64,000 nt of DNA, from NCBI GenBank assembly GCA_963210315.1, contig OY723275.1:930001-994000 (forward strand), in the 5' to 3' direction. This document shows positions 21,103 to 32,267 of this stretch, piece by piece. The stretch is from Rhynchopus euleeides (lineage: Eukaryota > Euglenozoa > Diplonemea > Diplonemida > Diplonemidae). The notes under the pieces were generated by a model that made no database searches, had not been told where the DNA came from, and worked only from the letters and a program-made list of their open reading frames with translations. The number at the start of each line of letters is the position of its first letter. Within the stretch, counting starts at the first letter, position 1. A program made the translations under genes and the position numbers.

Positions 21103-24100
21103 AGAGGAGGCATAGCCTGCTGACCTGGCTGTCTAAAAAATTATTTTTTTTAAAATCGCATTGTCTTTTCGACCCTATACCAAAAGTGGTCCCAAATCGG
21201 TCCGGGACGACCGTCCACAACCGTCCACACTCTCTAAATGCTCGATGTTGCATTTTAAATTCAAAAATTCACATTTTCCAGCCAACTGGGCCAGTTTCCT
21301 TAGGAAAATGGCTCAAAATCGCAAACACTCCATTTCTACGGGCCACCACAGGCCAATAGAGTACCAAAATCGGTTTTTTCGCATTCTACGGCCTCAGGCA
21401 GACCGTCCACACCCAAAAATCACCCCCAGGTGGTCAATATTGGGGTGTTCTGGCACTTTTTCACCTGTGGACGGTTGTGGACGGCTGTGGATGGCTGTGG
21501 ATGGTTGTGGACGGCTGTGGACGGTCTGCCAAGAGGTTACTGGAGGTTGCTAGGCTGCGGGCGGACCGTCCACACCCAAAAAACACCCCCAGTTGGTCAC
21601 GATGGGGACGGTACGTCTCTTTTTCGTCTGTAGACGGTTGTGGACGGTCTGCCAATAGGTTGCTCCAGGATGCGAGATTGTTCTCGGTAGGTCACCGACT
21701 GTAACCGATTGTTCTCGGCATGTAACCGATTGTAACCGATTGTAACCGATTGTTCTTGGCATGTATCCGATTGTAACCGATTGTCCTCGTCATGTAACCG
21801 ATTGTAACCGATCGTTCTTGGCATGTAACCGATTGTCACCGATTGTCCTCGTCATGTAACCGATTGTAACCGATTGTTCTTGGCATGTAACCGATTGTCA
21901 CCGATTGTCCTCGTCATGTAACCGATTGTAACCGATCGTTCTTGGCATGTAACCGATTGTAACCGATTGTCCTCGTCATGTAACCGATTGTAACCGATCG
22001 TTCTTGGCATGTAACCGATTGTAACTGATTGTTCTCGGCATGTAACCGATTGTAACCGATTGTTCTTGGCCTGTAACCGACTGTAACCGATTGTTCTTGG
22101 CATGTAACCGATTGTCACCGATTGTCCTCGTCATGTAACCGATTGTAACCGATCGTTCTTGGCATGTAACCGATTGTAACTGATTGTTCTCGGCATGTAA
22201 CCGATTGTAACCGATTGTTCTTGGCCTGTAACCGATTGTCACCGATTGTCCTCGTCATGTAACCGATTGTAACCGATTGTTCTTGGCATGTAACCGATTG
22301 TCACCGATTGTCCTCGTCATGTAACCGATTGTAACCGATCGTTCTTGGCATGTAACCGATTGTAACTGATTGTTCTCGGCATGTAACCGATTGTAACCGA
22401 TTGTTCTTGGCCTGTCACCGATTGTAACCGATTGTTCTCGGCATGTAACCGATTGTAACCGATTGCCCTCGTCATGTAACCGATTGTAACCGATCGTTCT
22501 TGGCATGTAACCGATTGTAACCGATTGTTCTCGGCATGTAACCGATTGTAACCGATTGTCCTCGTCATGTAACCGATTGTAACCGATCGTTCTTGGCATG
22601 TAACCGATTGTAACTGATTGTTCTCGGCATGTAACCGATTGTAACCGATTGTTCTCGGCATGTCACCGATTGTAACCGATTGTCCTCGTCATGTAACCGA
22701 TTGTAACCGATCGTTCTTGGCATGTAACCGATTGTAACCGATTGTTCTCGGCATGTAACCGATTGTAACCGATCGTTCTTGGCATGTAACCGATTGTAAC
22801 TGATTGTTCTTGGCATGTAACCGATTGTAACCGATCGTTCTTGGCATGTAACCGATTGTAACCGATTGTTCTCGTCATGTAACCGATTGTAACTGATTGT
22901 TCTTGGCATGTAACCGATTGTAACCGATCGTTCTTGGCATGTAACCGATTGTAACCGATCGTTCTTGGCATGTAACCGATTGTAACCGATTGTTCTTGGC
23001 CTGTAACCGATTGTCACCGATTGTCCTCGTCATGTAACCGATTGTAACCGATCGTTCTTGGCATGTAACCGATTGTAACTGATTGTTCTCGGCATGTAAC
23101 CGATTGTAACCGATTGTTCTCGGCATGTCACCGATTGTAACCGATTGTCCTCGTCATGTAACCGATTGTAACCGATCGTTCTTGGCATGTAACCGATTGT
23201 AACCGATTGTTCTCGGCATGTAACCGATTGTAACCGATCGTTCTTGGCATGTAACCGATTGTAACTGATTGTTCTTGGCATGTAACCGATTGTAACCGAT
23301 CGTTCTTGGCATGTAACCGATTGTAACCGATTGTTCTCGTCATGTAACCGATTGTAACTGATTGTTCTTGGCATGTAACCGATTGTAACCGATCGTTCTT
23401 GGCATGTAACCGATTGTAACCGATTGTTCTTGGCCTGTAACCGATTGTTCTCGGCATGTAACCGATTGTAACCGATTGTCCTCGTCATGTAACCGATTGT
23501 AACCGATCGTTCTTGGCATGTAACCGATTGTAACCGATTGTTCTCGGCATGTAACCGATTGTAACCGATCGTTCTTGGCATGTAACCGATTGTAACTGAT
23601 TGTTCTTGGCATGTAACCGATTGTAACCGATCGTTCTTGGCATGTAACCGATTGTAACCGATTGTTCTCGTCATGTAACCGATTGTAACTGATTGTTCTT
23701 GGCATGTAACCGATTGTAACCGATCGTTCTTGGCATGTAACCGATTGTAACCGATTGTTCTTGGCCTGTAACCGATTGTTCTCGGCATGTAACCGATTGT
23801 AACCGATTGTCCTCGTCATGTAACCGATTGTAACCGATCGTTCTTGGCATGTAACCGATTGTAACCGATTGTTCTTGGCCTGTAACCGATTGTTCTCGGC
23901 ATGTAACCGATTGTAACCGATTGTTCTTGGCCTGTAACCGATTGTAACCGATTGTTCTCGGCATGTAACCGATTGTAACCGATTGTTCTCGGCATGTAAC
24001 CGATTGTAACCGATCGTTCTTGGCATGTAACCGATTGTAACCGATTGTTCTCGGCATGTAACCGATTGTAACCGATTGTTCTCGTCATGTAACCGATTGT

Positions 24101-24394
24101 AACCGATCGTTCTTGGCATGTAACCGATTGTAACCGATTGTTCTCGGCATGTAACCGATTGTAACCGATTGTTCTCGTCATGTAACCGATTGTAACCGAT
24201 CGTTCTTGGCATGTAACCGATTGTAACTGATTGTTCTTGGCATGTAACCGATTGTAACCGATTGCCCTCGTCATGTAACCGATTGTAACCGATTGTAACC
24301 GATTGTTCTTGGCATGTAACCGATTGTAACCGATCGTTCTTGGCATGTAACCGATTGTAACCGATTGTTCTTGGCATGTAACCGATTGTAACCG
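21103..24394. repeat. Terminal block copy 4 plus satellite up to the gene promoter
   Basis: Terminal block at 21103-21687, then satellite that repeats much of the preceding unit and extends beyond it. It ends about 170 bp upstream of the transposase start codon, so the satellite directly abuts the probable promoter and 5' UTR (24395-24565). Confidence 0.9.
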
Positions 24395-24565
24395 AAACAG
24401 AACGGTGTCTCCCCTTGCCCCCTCCACTCTCGGTCACTCTGCGTGCCTCCCAGATGTTGTGTGCGGACCCCTCAGCAGACTGCTTAACTTTAACTTTGCT
24501 GCACCTACGTTGCTCACACAGCACTAACCCACTGCAGGCACTGGCACGTTCCACAGCTTCTGATA

Positions 24566-27500
24566 ATGTCCGGCTTGGTTACCTTCGCGGAAGCGTGCAA
24601 GCTGCAGGGTATCCCAGACGAGACTACGGGGAAGGTCGCGGGTGCGCTTCTCCGCAACGCAGGATGGCCGAAACCCGTAACGAGCCGGACCTCAAACGGC
24701 GTGCAGAAGATGTATTGCTTGGCAGATATCCGTCGGCCCAATCCCCTCTCCTCCGAAGAGGCAATCCGGCAGTTGACTGCTTCGTCCCCGGGCCGCTGCT
24801 TCCCCGACGATGTCCTGATCGCTCCTCTGGGTGAGCCCGATGATCTCGCTGATCAGGCGGCGCTCCTCCCCCACCCCGAGGATGCGGATCCCGTCTCGCA
24901 GAGCGTGATCTCGGCGGTCACGCGGGGTCCTGCTGCTGCTGGCAACGACGAGCCTGATGAGCCTGAGGCGCCTCCGTCACCGACTCCCGTGCCGCCGAAA
25001 CCTCTGCCTGCCGCGCTCCCACCGACGTCTCCGACGAGTCCCGCCGACGATGTCGACATTGGTTCTTCTGTGTGCAGTGACCCTGCCGACCTCGCCAGCC
25101 TCGATGACCTCGCCGACCTCGCCGACTCCGCCTGCCCCGTTGACTCCGCCTCCCACGCCAACACCGACTCCCCCGTTGCGACTGCGATGGACGCGTTGCG
25201 TGACGCTGTGGCTGCTGGTGAGGGGTGGTGCTGCATCAGCAGCGCCGAGTACCTGACTCTCCTGCGCTCCCTCTTGCCCGCAGGTGCGAAGGTGTCGGAC
25301 ACCGCCCTCTTCTCCCTGGTGAAGGAGAACGCCGACTGCATGTCTTCTGCTCTGCATCCTCACGAGAAGGGTAGTGATACCCGGGGGATGAAGAAGAAGT
25401 ACTGCATCGGAAATGCAGTGCCGGGACGGCCGTGCAGCCTCCACTTCGTCGGACAGGGCACGCCTCCGCCGGCCCCCGTGGGGCGCCCCTCCAAGACCCT
25501 CCCCGAGCGGGTCTTGCAGGTCAAGGCTTTGCAGAAGGCCTTGCTGAGGGCGAAGGACCGCATTGCGCAGCTGACGGAGGAGTTGGCTGCTGCGCACGAG
25601 GTTCTCGGGCGCAAGGGGGACATTGTTCTTCGTGGGGTGACGGGCCGGAAGTCCTGCACCGAGCCCTACCCCATGAAGGTGCTGCGGGCGCTGTTGGAGT
25701 TGCGGATGGCTGGCATCGGTCAGGAGTCGTCGCGCAGGGTGCTGCGCGACATCATCAAGCTCCTGAGCGATGGGGTGGAGATGCCGATCCCCTCTCGCTG
25801 GACGCTCCGCGAATTCGAGATCCCGAGCGGAGCGGCTTCCTTCGCCGTCTTCTTGGAGGATGTCGCGAGGACGCAGACCGGCGGAGGGGGCCTAGGCAAA
25901 GACCGGCAGAAGGCCACCCTCTCCCTCGCCCACGATGCCACCTCCTCCTTGGGCCGGAGTAGTGTCTCGCTGCACGTTGTCACCGCCCACGTCGCTGCAG
26001 ACGAGAATCGCGTACGCGGGGCCTGCGCCTCCGCCCTCCCCCTGAAGAACGGGAAGGCTGCAGGGAAGACCTCCAACCTGCAGGCGGTCCGCCGCATAGT
26101 CTCCGCCCACAAGCTCCGTATTAGCAACGCCACCCTGAGCGACCATGCTAGCACGGAGGCGAAGGCGACCAGGGACGCGGGGGGCGCCATCGTCCACCTA
26201 CGGTGCATGCACCATAAGGTTGGAGGCGCACTGAAGTACGCAGTGCAGACGGCGGGGAAGGCCTTGATGATGTCTCATCGGGTCGACCCGGCAGCCAACG
26301 TTGCCAGCGTACTTGCAGTCCTCGACCCGACAAACGGCCGGTCAACCGCCGGGGTCATTTTCGTGGATGCTGAGCTTGGGAAAGCACTTGACATGCGCTA
26401 CCCCCGGGGCCTGGGGTTTGCCCGTGAGCGGGGGTCGAAGTGGCATGCCCGTCCTCAGCAGTGCTCCCGCCTCCTCAAGTTCTCCGCCTCCATCCTGGAG
26501 ATGGTGAGAGAGGAGCGGTTCACCCCGACTGCGACAGAGATCCTCACTCTTCTGGGGACCCCCACCGTCGCCGCCTACTGTGCAGCCTGCCATTTCATTG
26601 GCAGCCTGTACTTGAGGTTCCTCAACGACCTCAAGCCCAGGCGGTTGAACGAGGAGACGGGCCGCCTCGAGGTCAACTTCGAGGCGGGATGGGGTGTGCT
26701 GAGGCCGCTGCACCTCCTCGCCCGCGACCTGAGCGCCGACTCCGCCGACAACGACTTCCCTGCCCTGCGGAAGCATTGGGGACAACCCCGCCACGGTGAG
26801 GAGGAGGTGGGGCGGGCTGAGGCGTTGGAGGTGGTGAAGGATCACCACGATGTATTTGCGGAGGTCTGGGTTCCCTGCATCCAGGGGTTTGCGAGCACAT
26901 TGGCAAGGTTCATCGGCTACGATGAAGCTGCAATGGCGTCGGCATCACCCGAAGACCTCCCTTCGCTACCCTCCACACAAGACCTCGCAGAGTGTGTGGC
27001 TGGGAATGCATCGTTCTTGGCGCAGAGGGCCCCCAACCTCTCTTCTGCTGCCTTGTCTGGGATTACCCAGAGCAAGGTGAACCGCTTCCTGTTGGGTTAT
27101 GGCAACTGCAACAACGCAAGGTATGCAGGCTCTTCAGCCTCCTTTTTTCTCCCCTCCCTTCGTTCTTTTTTTTTACATCGCAACAACATATGCTGGCAGA
27201 GTCAGAACCGATAGATTTTTTTTATCTCATTCATTGTCATTCTCTCTTCCTCTCTTCTTCATGACTTTTCCAAGTCACGAAGAAGACTACTTCATTATCA
27301 CCATTTCCTGTTTTCAGTGTGATTCGTCGTACAACCATTCCTTTCCATCGCCTTACAGGTACGGCCGTTTGCTGCGCCAGGCGAAGCGGGCGCGGAAGAA
27401 GACCCGTGGCGGGATGTACACCGAGGCCGCGGCGAACACCGCCACGGGGGCTTCTGCGGCTGCGCTGAAGGCCGTCAGCGGGGTGGCCCACCCTGACCTC

Positions 27501-30478
27501 GTCCGCCTCTGCGCCCTCCACGCCATCCCTGTCACGGCGATGAGCAAGGGAAAGGAGGTGGCGCGGCAGAAGGAGGCGCTGACACGCAGCTTTGCTGAGA
27601 AGCTGTGTGGCCCTGGCTCTGCGGATGCCCGTGTCTGGGTGGAGCGGCTGAAGTCCGTGAAGGAGGCAGTTGGCATCCTTCCGGTTCGTTCGAAACCGCT
27701 GTCCAGATTTTTGCGGAAGGCGGGGCTGAAGCCGTGGGGGTCCGACGCTGTCTCGTCTGCGTCGCACGACGTCCGTGTGCGCTTTGCCCTGACGCAGTGG
27801 GGGCGAATCCTCCCCATTCTGCGGGAGAAGGGGCAGCAGCTGCAGCCGAGGGAGCGGCTGGGCCGCCTCGACGCCCCCACCCTGTTCGCGTTGTTGGCCA
27901 AGGCGGGCCTGAAGGTGGAGGCTGGGGAGACGAAGCGCGACCTCTCCGCCCTCCTCCTGCGCAACTGGACGGAGCAGTTGAGTGGCCATGTCGAGGCCGT
28001 GGAGGAGACCCTTGGCTTGAAGGCCCGCACCTTCCCCGACACCATCTCGCCCTCCGTGGTAGATACAATCACGGAGCTCTACCGGAGAGTGAAGACTGCA
28101 CCTGCTGCGTTGAAAGAGGAGAAGGGACAGGGTGAGGATGGCAAGGGTTGTGAGGATGGTGAGGAGGCTGTGGATGCTGTGGATGCTGTGGAGGAGGAGG
28201 AGGAGGAGGAAGAGGAGGTGGAGGTGGGTGATGAGGCTGATCCTGAGGCAAATGATGTTGGGGCGGCTAGGATCGCTCTCCTGAATGAGCATTGTTTTCC
28301 TCTCGGCCTCCACGCCTCTCCAGGTTGTGGGCGGCAGAAGGATGGTGTGTTGCATGCGTCGGAGTCCACGCACGAGGGGGGTTGGGCTTCCCTCAACTGG
28401 TTTTTGGGTGAGTGTGGCATCCAGTTTCTCACCTTCCGGGAGATGCAGGTTTTGCAACACGAGGTCAATCCAGAGAGCTTTCACTGGACCGGTAAGTTCA
28501 CGCTGGCAACGATGCAACGGGCCATCGAACAGCACACAAGTGGACTCCGGAACAATGGCTATCGGCTTCTGCCGGTAAGTAAAAAAAATACCTTTGTTGA
28601 TGATCCTCAGTCTATTTCTTCCCCAGCCCTCTTTTTTTTAACCGTCAAACTCTGCATTGGATGGTTGCCTTCCCCCTCAAAGACACCGTTGCCACATTGC
28701 AGAAGTTGACTCCAGCCCAACTGCACGCCTATCCGCGCGAAACGCTTTATTGGGTGGTTCACGACACGGACACTGCCAAGCGCGCCATTGCCGCAGGGGA
28801 TCTGGATCGGGAAAGCCATGCATATGAAGTTTTTAAACTTGTGCCGAAAGGTGTCCTCCCCACCACCAAGGCACAATTTTTTGGCACCCGACCCAGGCGC
28901 ACATTCCCTGTGGCAGTGAAGTCGCGTTCTGTTGTTCGGAGCGGGCCCACAGTCCGGAAGAGAAAACGGTTTGGGGGGACTGAAGTCATTGACCTCTCCC
29001 AGGTGCCAGAGACCCCAAGAGACAAGAAGGGGCGCCTTGGACATGGGAGGTATGATACGGCTCAACTGAGTGACGAGTCATACATTCCAGCAACTTCCCA
29101 ACGCCACCTCATCCCAGAGACCCTGCTGTATTTTTCGAAATACCACCATCTCCCCGTCACAGATACTGTGCAGGAAGGTGACGGCTTTTTTCTTTCCCTC
29201 CTCCGTTTCAACCGTTTTTCTGCGTACCAGTCAGTCCGCGCTCTGCGTGAGAGTGCCTTTGGTGACGCAACAAACATGAAACACGACCTGGAGGTGTACC
29301 TCATGAAAATACACAAGGATACCCTTGCTTCTGTTTTTGAAGAGAAGGGGGAGAAGAACCTGCCCGTACATGAAAGGCACCAGTCTCTCGTTCACTGGCG
29401 CAAGAGTATGTGCAAAGCGGCGGAAGATGAAAAGGTGACCCAACGTGGTGGTTCTTTTGCCCTGCATTTTTTTGTGAATGTGCACCAGATTCGCTTGAGA
29501 ATTATTACTCAGAACAAGGAAGGTAAACCCAGGGTCAGGGAGTTACGGCCTCGCACATGGTGTGAGAAGGCAAAGAACTGGGAAGCAGGAAGTACGGCTT
29601 CTCTCCCTACTATCTTCCTTTACCAGTACCGGCAGGATACCCAAACGAATTTTTACTCCCTCCACCTCCCCACTGAGCGTGACTTTTCCCGTGCTTCAAG
29701 TGTTTTTTATAGAATTCAGAACATGGGTCCAAACGTGGAAAACGCACAAGAACAAATGGAGCAAGAGGATATGCGGAGGAAGGCGGTCCCCATGGCACTC
29801 CCCTGTCCCGGTCCACGGAGGCCCCACGTACCTGACAAGGGCATCGACAATCCCGCGTCTCGTCATGATACCCTCACGCAACGTCTTCTCTTGTTTTCCC
29901 TGAGCACAGTCAATGTGCCTGGTGATGGGAATTGCCTGTTTCATGCTTTTCATGAATGTCTCACAGGCAACCCACGTGGGGGCGCTTCCCTTCGCGAAGA
30001 AGCCGTCAATTTTGTGACTGCAATGGCGGCTTCTCTTTCATGCAGAGAGGTGCAACCGGAAGTGGAGGCGGTGAGAATGTGGGGAAATCTCCCGTACCAT
30101 CCCTGCCAACCCCTTGACGACGGTAGTGAGCCATACGTGCTTACCCGTTTAAGAACGAGAAGGTATGCAGAGGATGACGAAATTTCTGTTCTTTCCACAA
30201 TGAAGAATGTCTTGATCACAGTCGTCACGAACATGATTTATCCTGGTAATCATGATGACTTTGCTTCAGGATTTAACAGTTATGTCCCCCTTTCTTACAA
30301 CTTCACCTCCATTGACACCACCCTCCAGGATTTTCCTCCAGACAGACGTGTGACCCTGGCTAACCTGGGTCAGGCTGGGGTTGGGGATCATTTCATGTGG
30401 ATCAAAGGGACACAGGCCAACTTGGAAGCCACACATCGCAAGGGTTTGCGTTCTGTTTCAACAAGAGCTGGGACCTGA
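24566..30478 (+). CDS. Transposase-OTU protease fusion, copy R (1-base break in a T run)
   Basis: Exon 1 is 24566-27120, the intron 27121-27358 (238 bp, GTATGC...TTACAG), and exon 2 starts at 27359. The protein architecture is as in copy L. In copy R a T run at 28632-28639 has 8 bases where copy L has 9, so the frame breaks after codon about 1280 and is open again from 28661 to 30478. Two readings fit. First, the copy is frameshifted or mis-sequenced here. Second, a further intron 28575-28702 (GTAAGT...TTGCAG, 128 bp; 129 bp in copy L) removes the run and joins codons in phase 0 in both copies. The second reading would delete a HWMVAF-containing segment that looks like real protein. The OTU motif DGNCLF is intact, its Cys codon at 29942-29944. 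Confidence 0.7.
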
Positions 30479-31613
30479 CACAGGCCAATCAAGGGGTTGC
30501 CCCCCCCCCCCCCCCCCCCCCACTCCTGGTGTAGTGGTAGTGACTACAAAAAGGACTAACATTGCAAGAAGGTGCTGGGAGGCTTGCTTTTCCATTCACT
30601 CTCGACGATCAAACCCCCCCCCCCCACTTCACTTTTCCATTCACTCTCGACAATCAAGCCCCCACTTCTTGACTGCCCCCCCCCCCATGTTACTTTCAAC
30701 AAACTTTGCCCATCCTTCAATCTTCCATTCGATCAGTTTGGCTTTTTCCAAAGCCTCGTTTTCCTTTTATTTCAATAGTCCACACCTAAACGGCGTACGC
30801 CTTGGCAAGCGTTTGAAAGGACAGCCTTGGGATTGCAGCTCACTGGAATCGCTGAAGGAAGCCCCCCGCCCCCCCCCCCCCCGCCCCCACCCCCACCCAC
30901 TCTCCCTTTCACAAGTCACGATACATTCCCACACCATACTGTTCCATGTGCACTCCATCCAACAGGACCGCCACACGTGTTAAACCCCATTCCCTGTTCC
31001 CAAGGCAGGGCAACCTTTATGGTTGAGTGGTGAGGGGCACAAAGAGACAATAGGTTTTAATGCAGATGCGGACATGTTGGAAAGAGCTCCCCCACCCCCC
31101 AACACACCATTCTTGTGCTCCGCTCCCTTCTACTTCTATTTCACTACCCCCCCCCCCAACACACACAGGCACGGGCCAGGACCCGTGCAGGGTTAACCCG
31201 CCTAACAATTAGTAAAGAGTGATCACCAGTGACAACACCCGTGCAGGGTTACCCACTTGACAATTAACAAAGAGGGCTCAACACCCGTGCAGGGTTAACC
31301 CGCCTAACAATTAGTAAAGAGCGATCAACAGTGACAACACCCGTGCAGGGTTTACCCGCCTAACAGTTAATAAAGAGTGATCAACGGTGACAACACCCGT
31401 GCAGGGTTACCTACCTGACAATTAATAAAGGAGGGATCAACACATGATGAGGCACGGGAGGGTGGCAAAAGGCCCCCAGACCCCAGAAATCACCGAAAAA
31501 TGACATTCTCGATGTGCGGTGGGTCTGGTTTCTAGGTTTTTCGGGAGAAAATTGGTCAAAATAATTTCGGAGACAAAATTTTGTTAGGGATTTCCGTTTG
31601 CTATGCCTCCTCT
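30479..31613. other. Outer flank of copy R: C tracts, 56-bp repeats and terminus
   Basis: No gene. The stretch is the mirror of 1-1083 plus about 48 bp. C runs lie at 30500-30521, 30617-30626, 30676-30685, 30879-30892 and 31147-31158. The 56-bp repeats are at 31183-31437 and the terminus at 31600-31613. Confidence 0.8.
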
Positions 31614-31768
31614 ACAAAGTGTCCCGGGAAGGTGCATGGGCACAACATGGGGGGAGAGAGAGGGGAAAGGCAACAGGATTGGGGTTGTGGGGTGTCAGGG
31701 GTGATGAGGGGGATGGGGGTGTCTGCTGCCAATGGCCTTGGGTCATATTCCCTCAGTAAACTGTGAGA
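31614..31768 (-). repeat. Outer part of direct repeat A1 and left end of the retroelement
   Basis: It begins with the second copy of the 9-bp duplication (31614-31622) and continues A1 to CTGTGAGA at 31768, matching A2 10680-10834. Beyond it lies SINE-like sequence. Confidence 0.9.
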
Positions 31769-31843
31769 CCCAAGTGCCTCACACCGGATCTCTCCCCACC
31801 CGGTGGTCCACCTGACGGATACGCAAAAGGAAAAAAGTGCAAA
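31769..31843 (+). repeat. Truncated SINE-like fragment with A-rich tail
   Basis: The first 57 bases match 36854-36910, the 3' end of the poly-A-tailed insertion at 36624-36934, ending GACGGATACGC. An A-rich tail follows. The retroelement end abuts its 5' side. Confidence 0.6.
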
Positions 31844-31952
31844 GGGGGCCCTCGCTACGAGTCACTGTGAGTCACGAGTCGTCAGTTTTCAGCCAAACAT
31901 GGCTGACTTCTCACTTTTTCTCACTCAGTCACACTTGGTAGCGAGGGCCCCC
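31844..31952. mobile_element. MITE with GGGGGCCCTCGCTAC ends
   Basis: 109 bp bounded by GGGGGCCCTCGCTAC and its inverse GTAGCGAGGGCCCCC, flanked by AAA on both sides (3-bp duplication). The core contains GTCAGTTTTCAGCCAAACAT. The termini match those of arms 1 and 2, which presumably share the same mobilising enzyme. Confidence 0.8.
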
Positions 31953-32111
31953 AAAAAAATAGTGCAAAAAAATATTTTTTCCCCAAGGGGGCCCTCGCTA
32001 CCAGTCACGGGTCGTCACGGCTCGTCAGTGAGTCAGGGGGCTTTTTTGGCTGGCCTGGGGAGAAGGGTGAATTTTCAGGTTTTTGGCTGACTACGAGTCA
32101 CTACGAGTCAC

Positions 32112-32215
32112 TTGACTGGTAGCGAGGCCGGTCTGGAACTCCGGGTGGGGACTTGGCACAATATGAGAAAATTCCACCCAGAGGTCCAGACCGGCCTCGC
32201 TACCAGTCACGTGAC
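32112..32215. repeat. Subterminal long hairpin in arm 1
   Basis: ACTGGTAGCGAGGCCGGTCT is inverted at AGACCGGCCTCGCTACCAGT, giving a stem of roughly 40 bp with mismatches around a loop containing AATATGAGAAAATT. GAGTCACTAC-type repeats flank it. The mirror is at 56930-57025. Confidence 0.75.
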
Positions 32216-32267
32216 TCGTAGTGACTCGTAGTGACTCACAGTGGTCCCCACCTCCTGTAGGGGCACT

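Larger units (their letters stand above)
15239..31613 (+). mobile_element. MULE-like giant DNA transposon, copy R (complete, 16.4 kb)
   Basis: The termini are AGAGGAGGCATAGC at 15239-15252 and its inverse at 31600-31613. They are flanked by a 9-bp duplication, ACAAAGTGT (15230-15238 and 31614-31622), of a sequence present once in the uninterrupted A2 repeat. Nine-base duplications are typical of Mutator-like elements. From the left: four terminal-block copies, each followed by 31-bp satellite; the transposase-OTU gene; C-tracts; 56-bp repeats; outer terminus. The left half has grown to about 9.2 kb against 1.8 kb in copy L. Confidence 0.9.
10343..31768 (-). mobile_element. Ngaro/PAT/VIPER-type tyrosine-recombinase retroelement, interrupted by the giant transposon
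   Basis: Element sequence is 10343-15238 and 31623-31768 (5,042 bp); 15239-31622 is the younger insertion plus one target-duplication copy. On the minus strand the order is A1, gag-like ORF, tyrosine recombinase, RT-RNase H, B1, A2, B2. The B repeats are 225 bp each (11063-10839 and 10567-10343). A2 is 249 bp (10834-10586), and A1 is also 249 bp once the insertion is removed (31768-31623 joined to 15238-15136). The A1-[ORFs]-B1-A2-B2 arrangement with split direct repeats is diagnostic of Ngaro/PAT/VIPER-like elements. Such elements replicate through RNA and a circle and integrate with a tyrosine recombinase. Confidence 0.9.
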
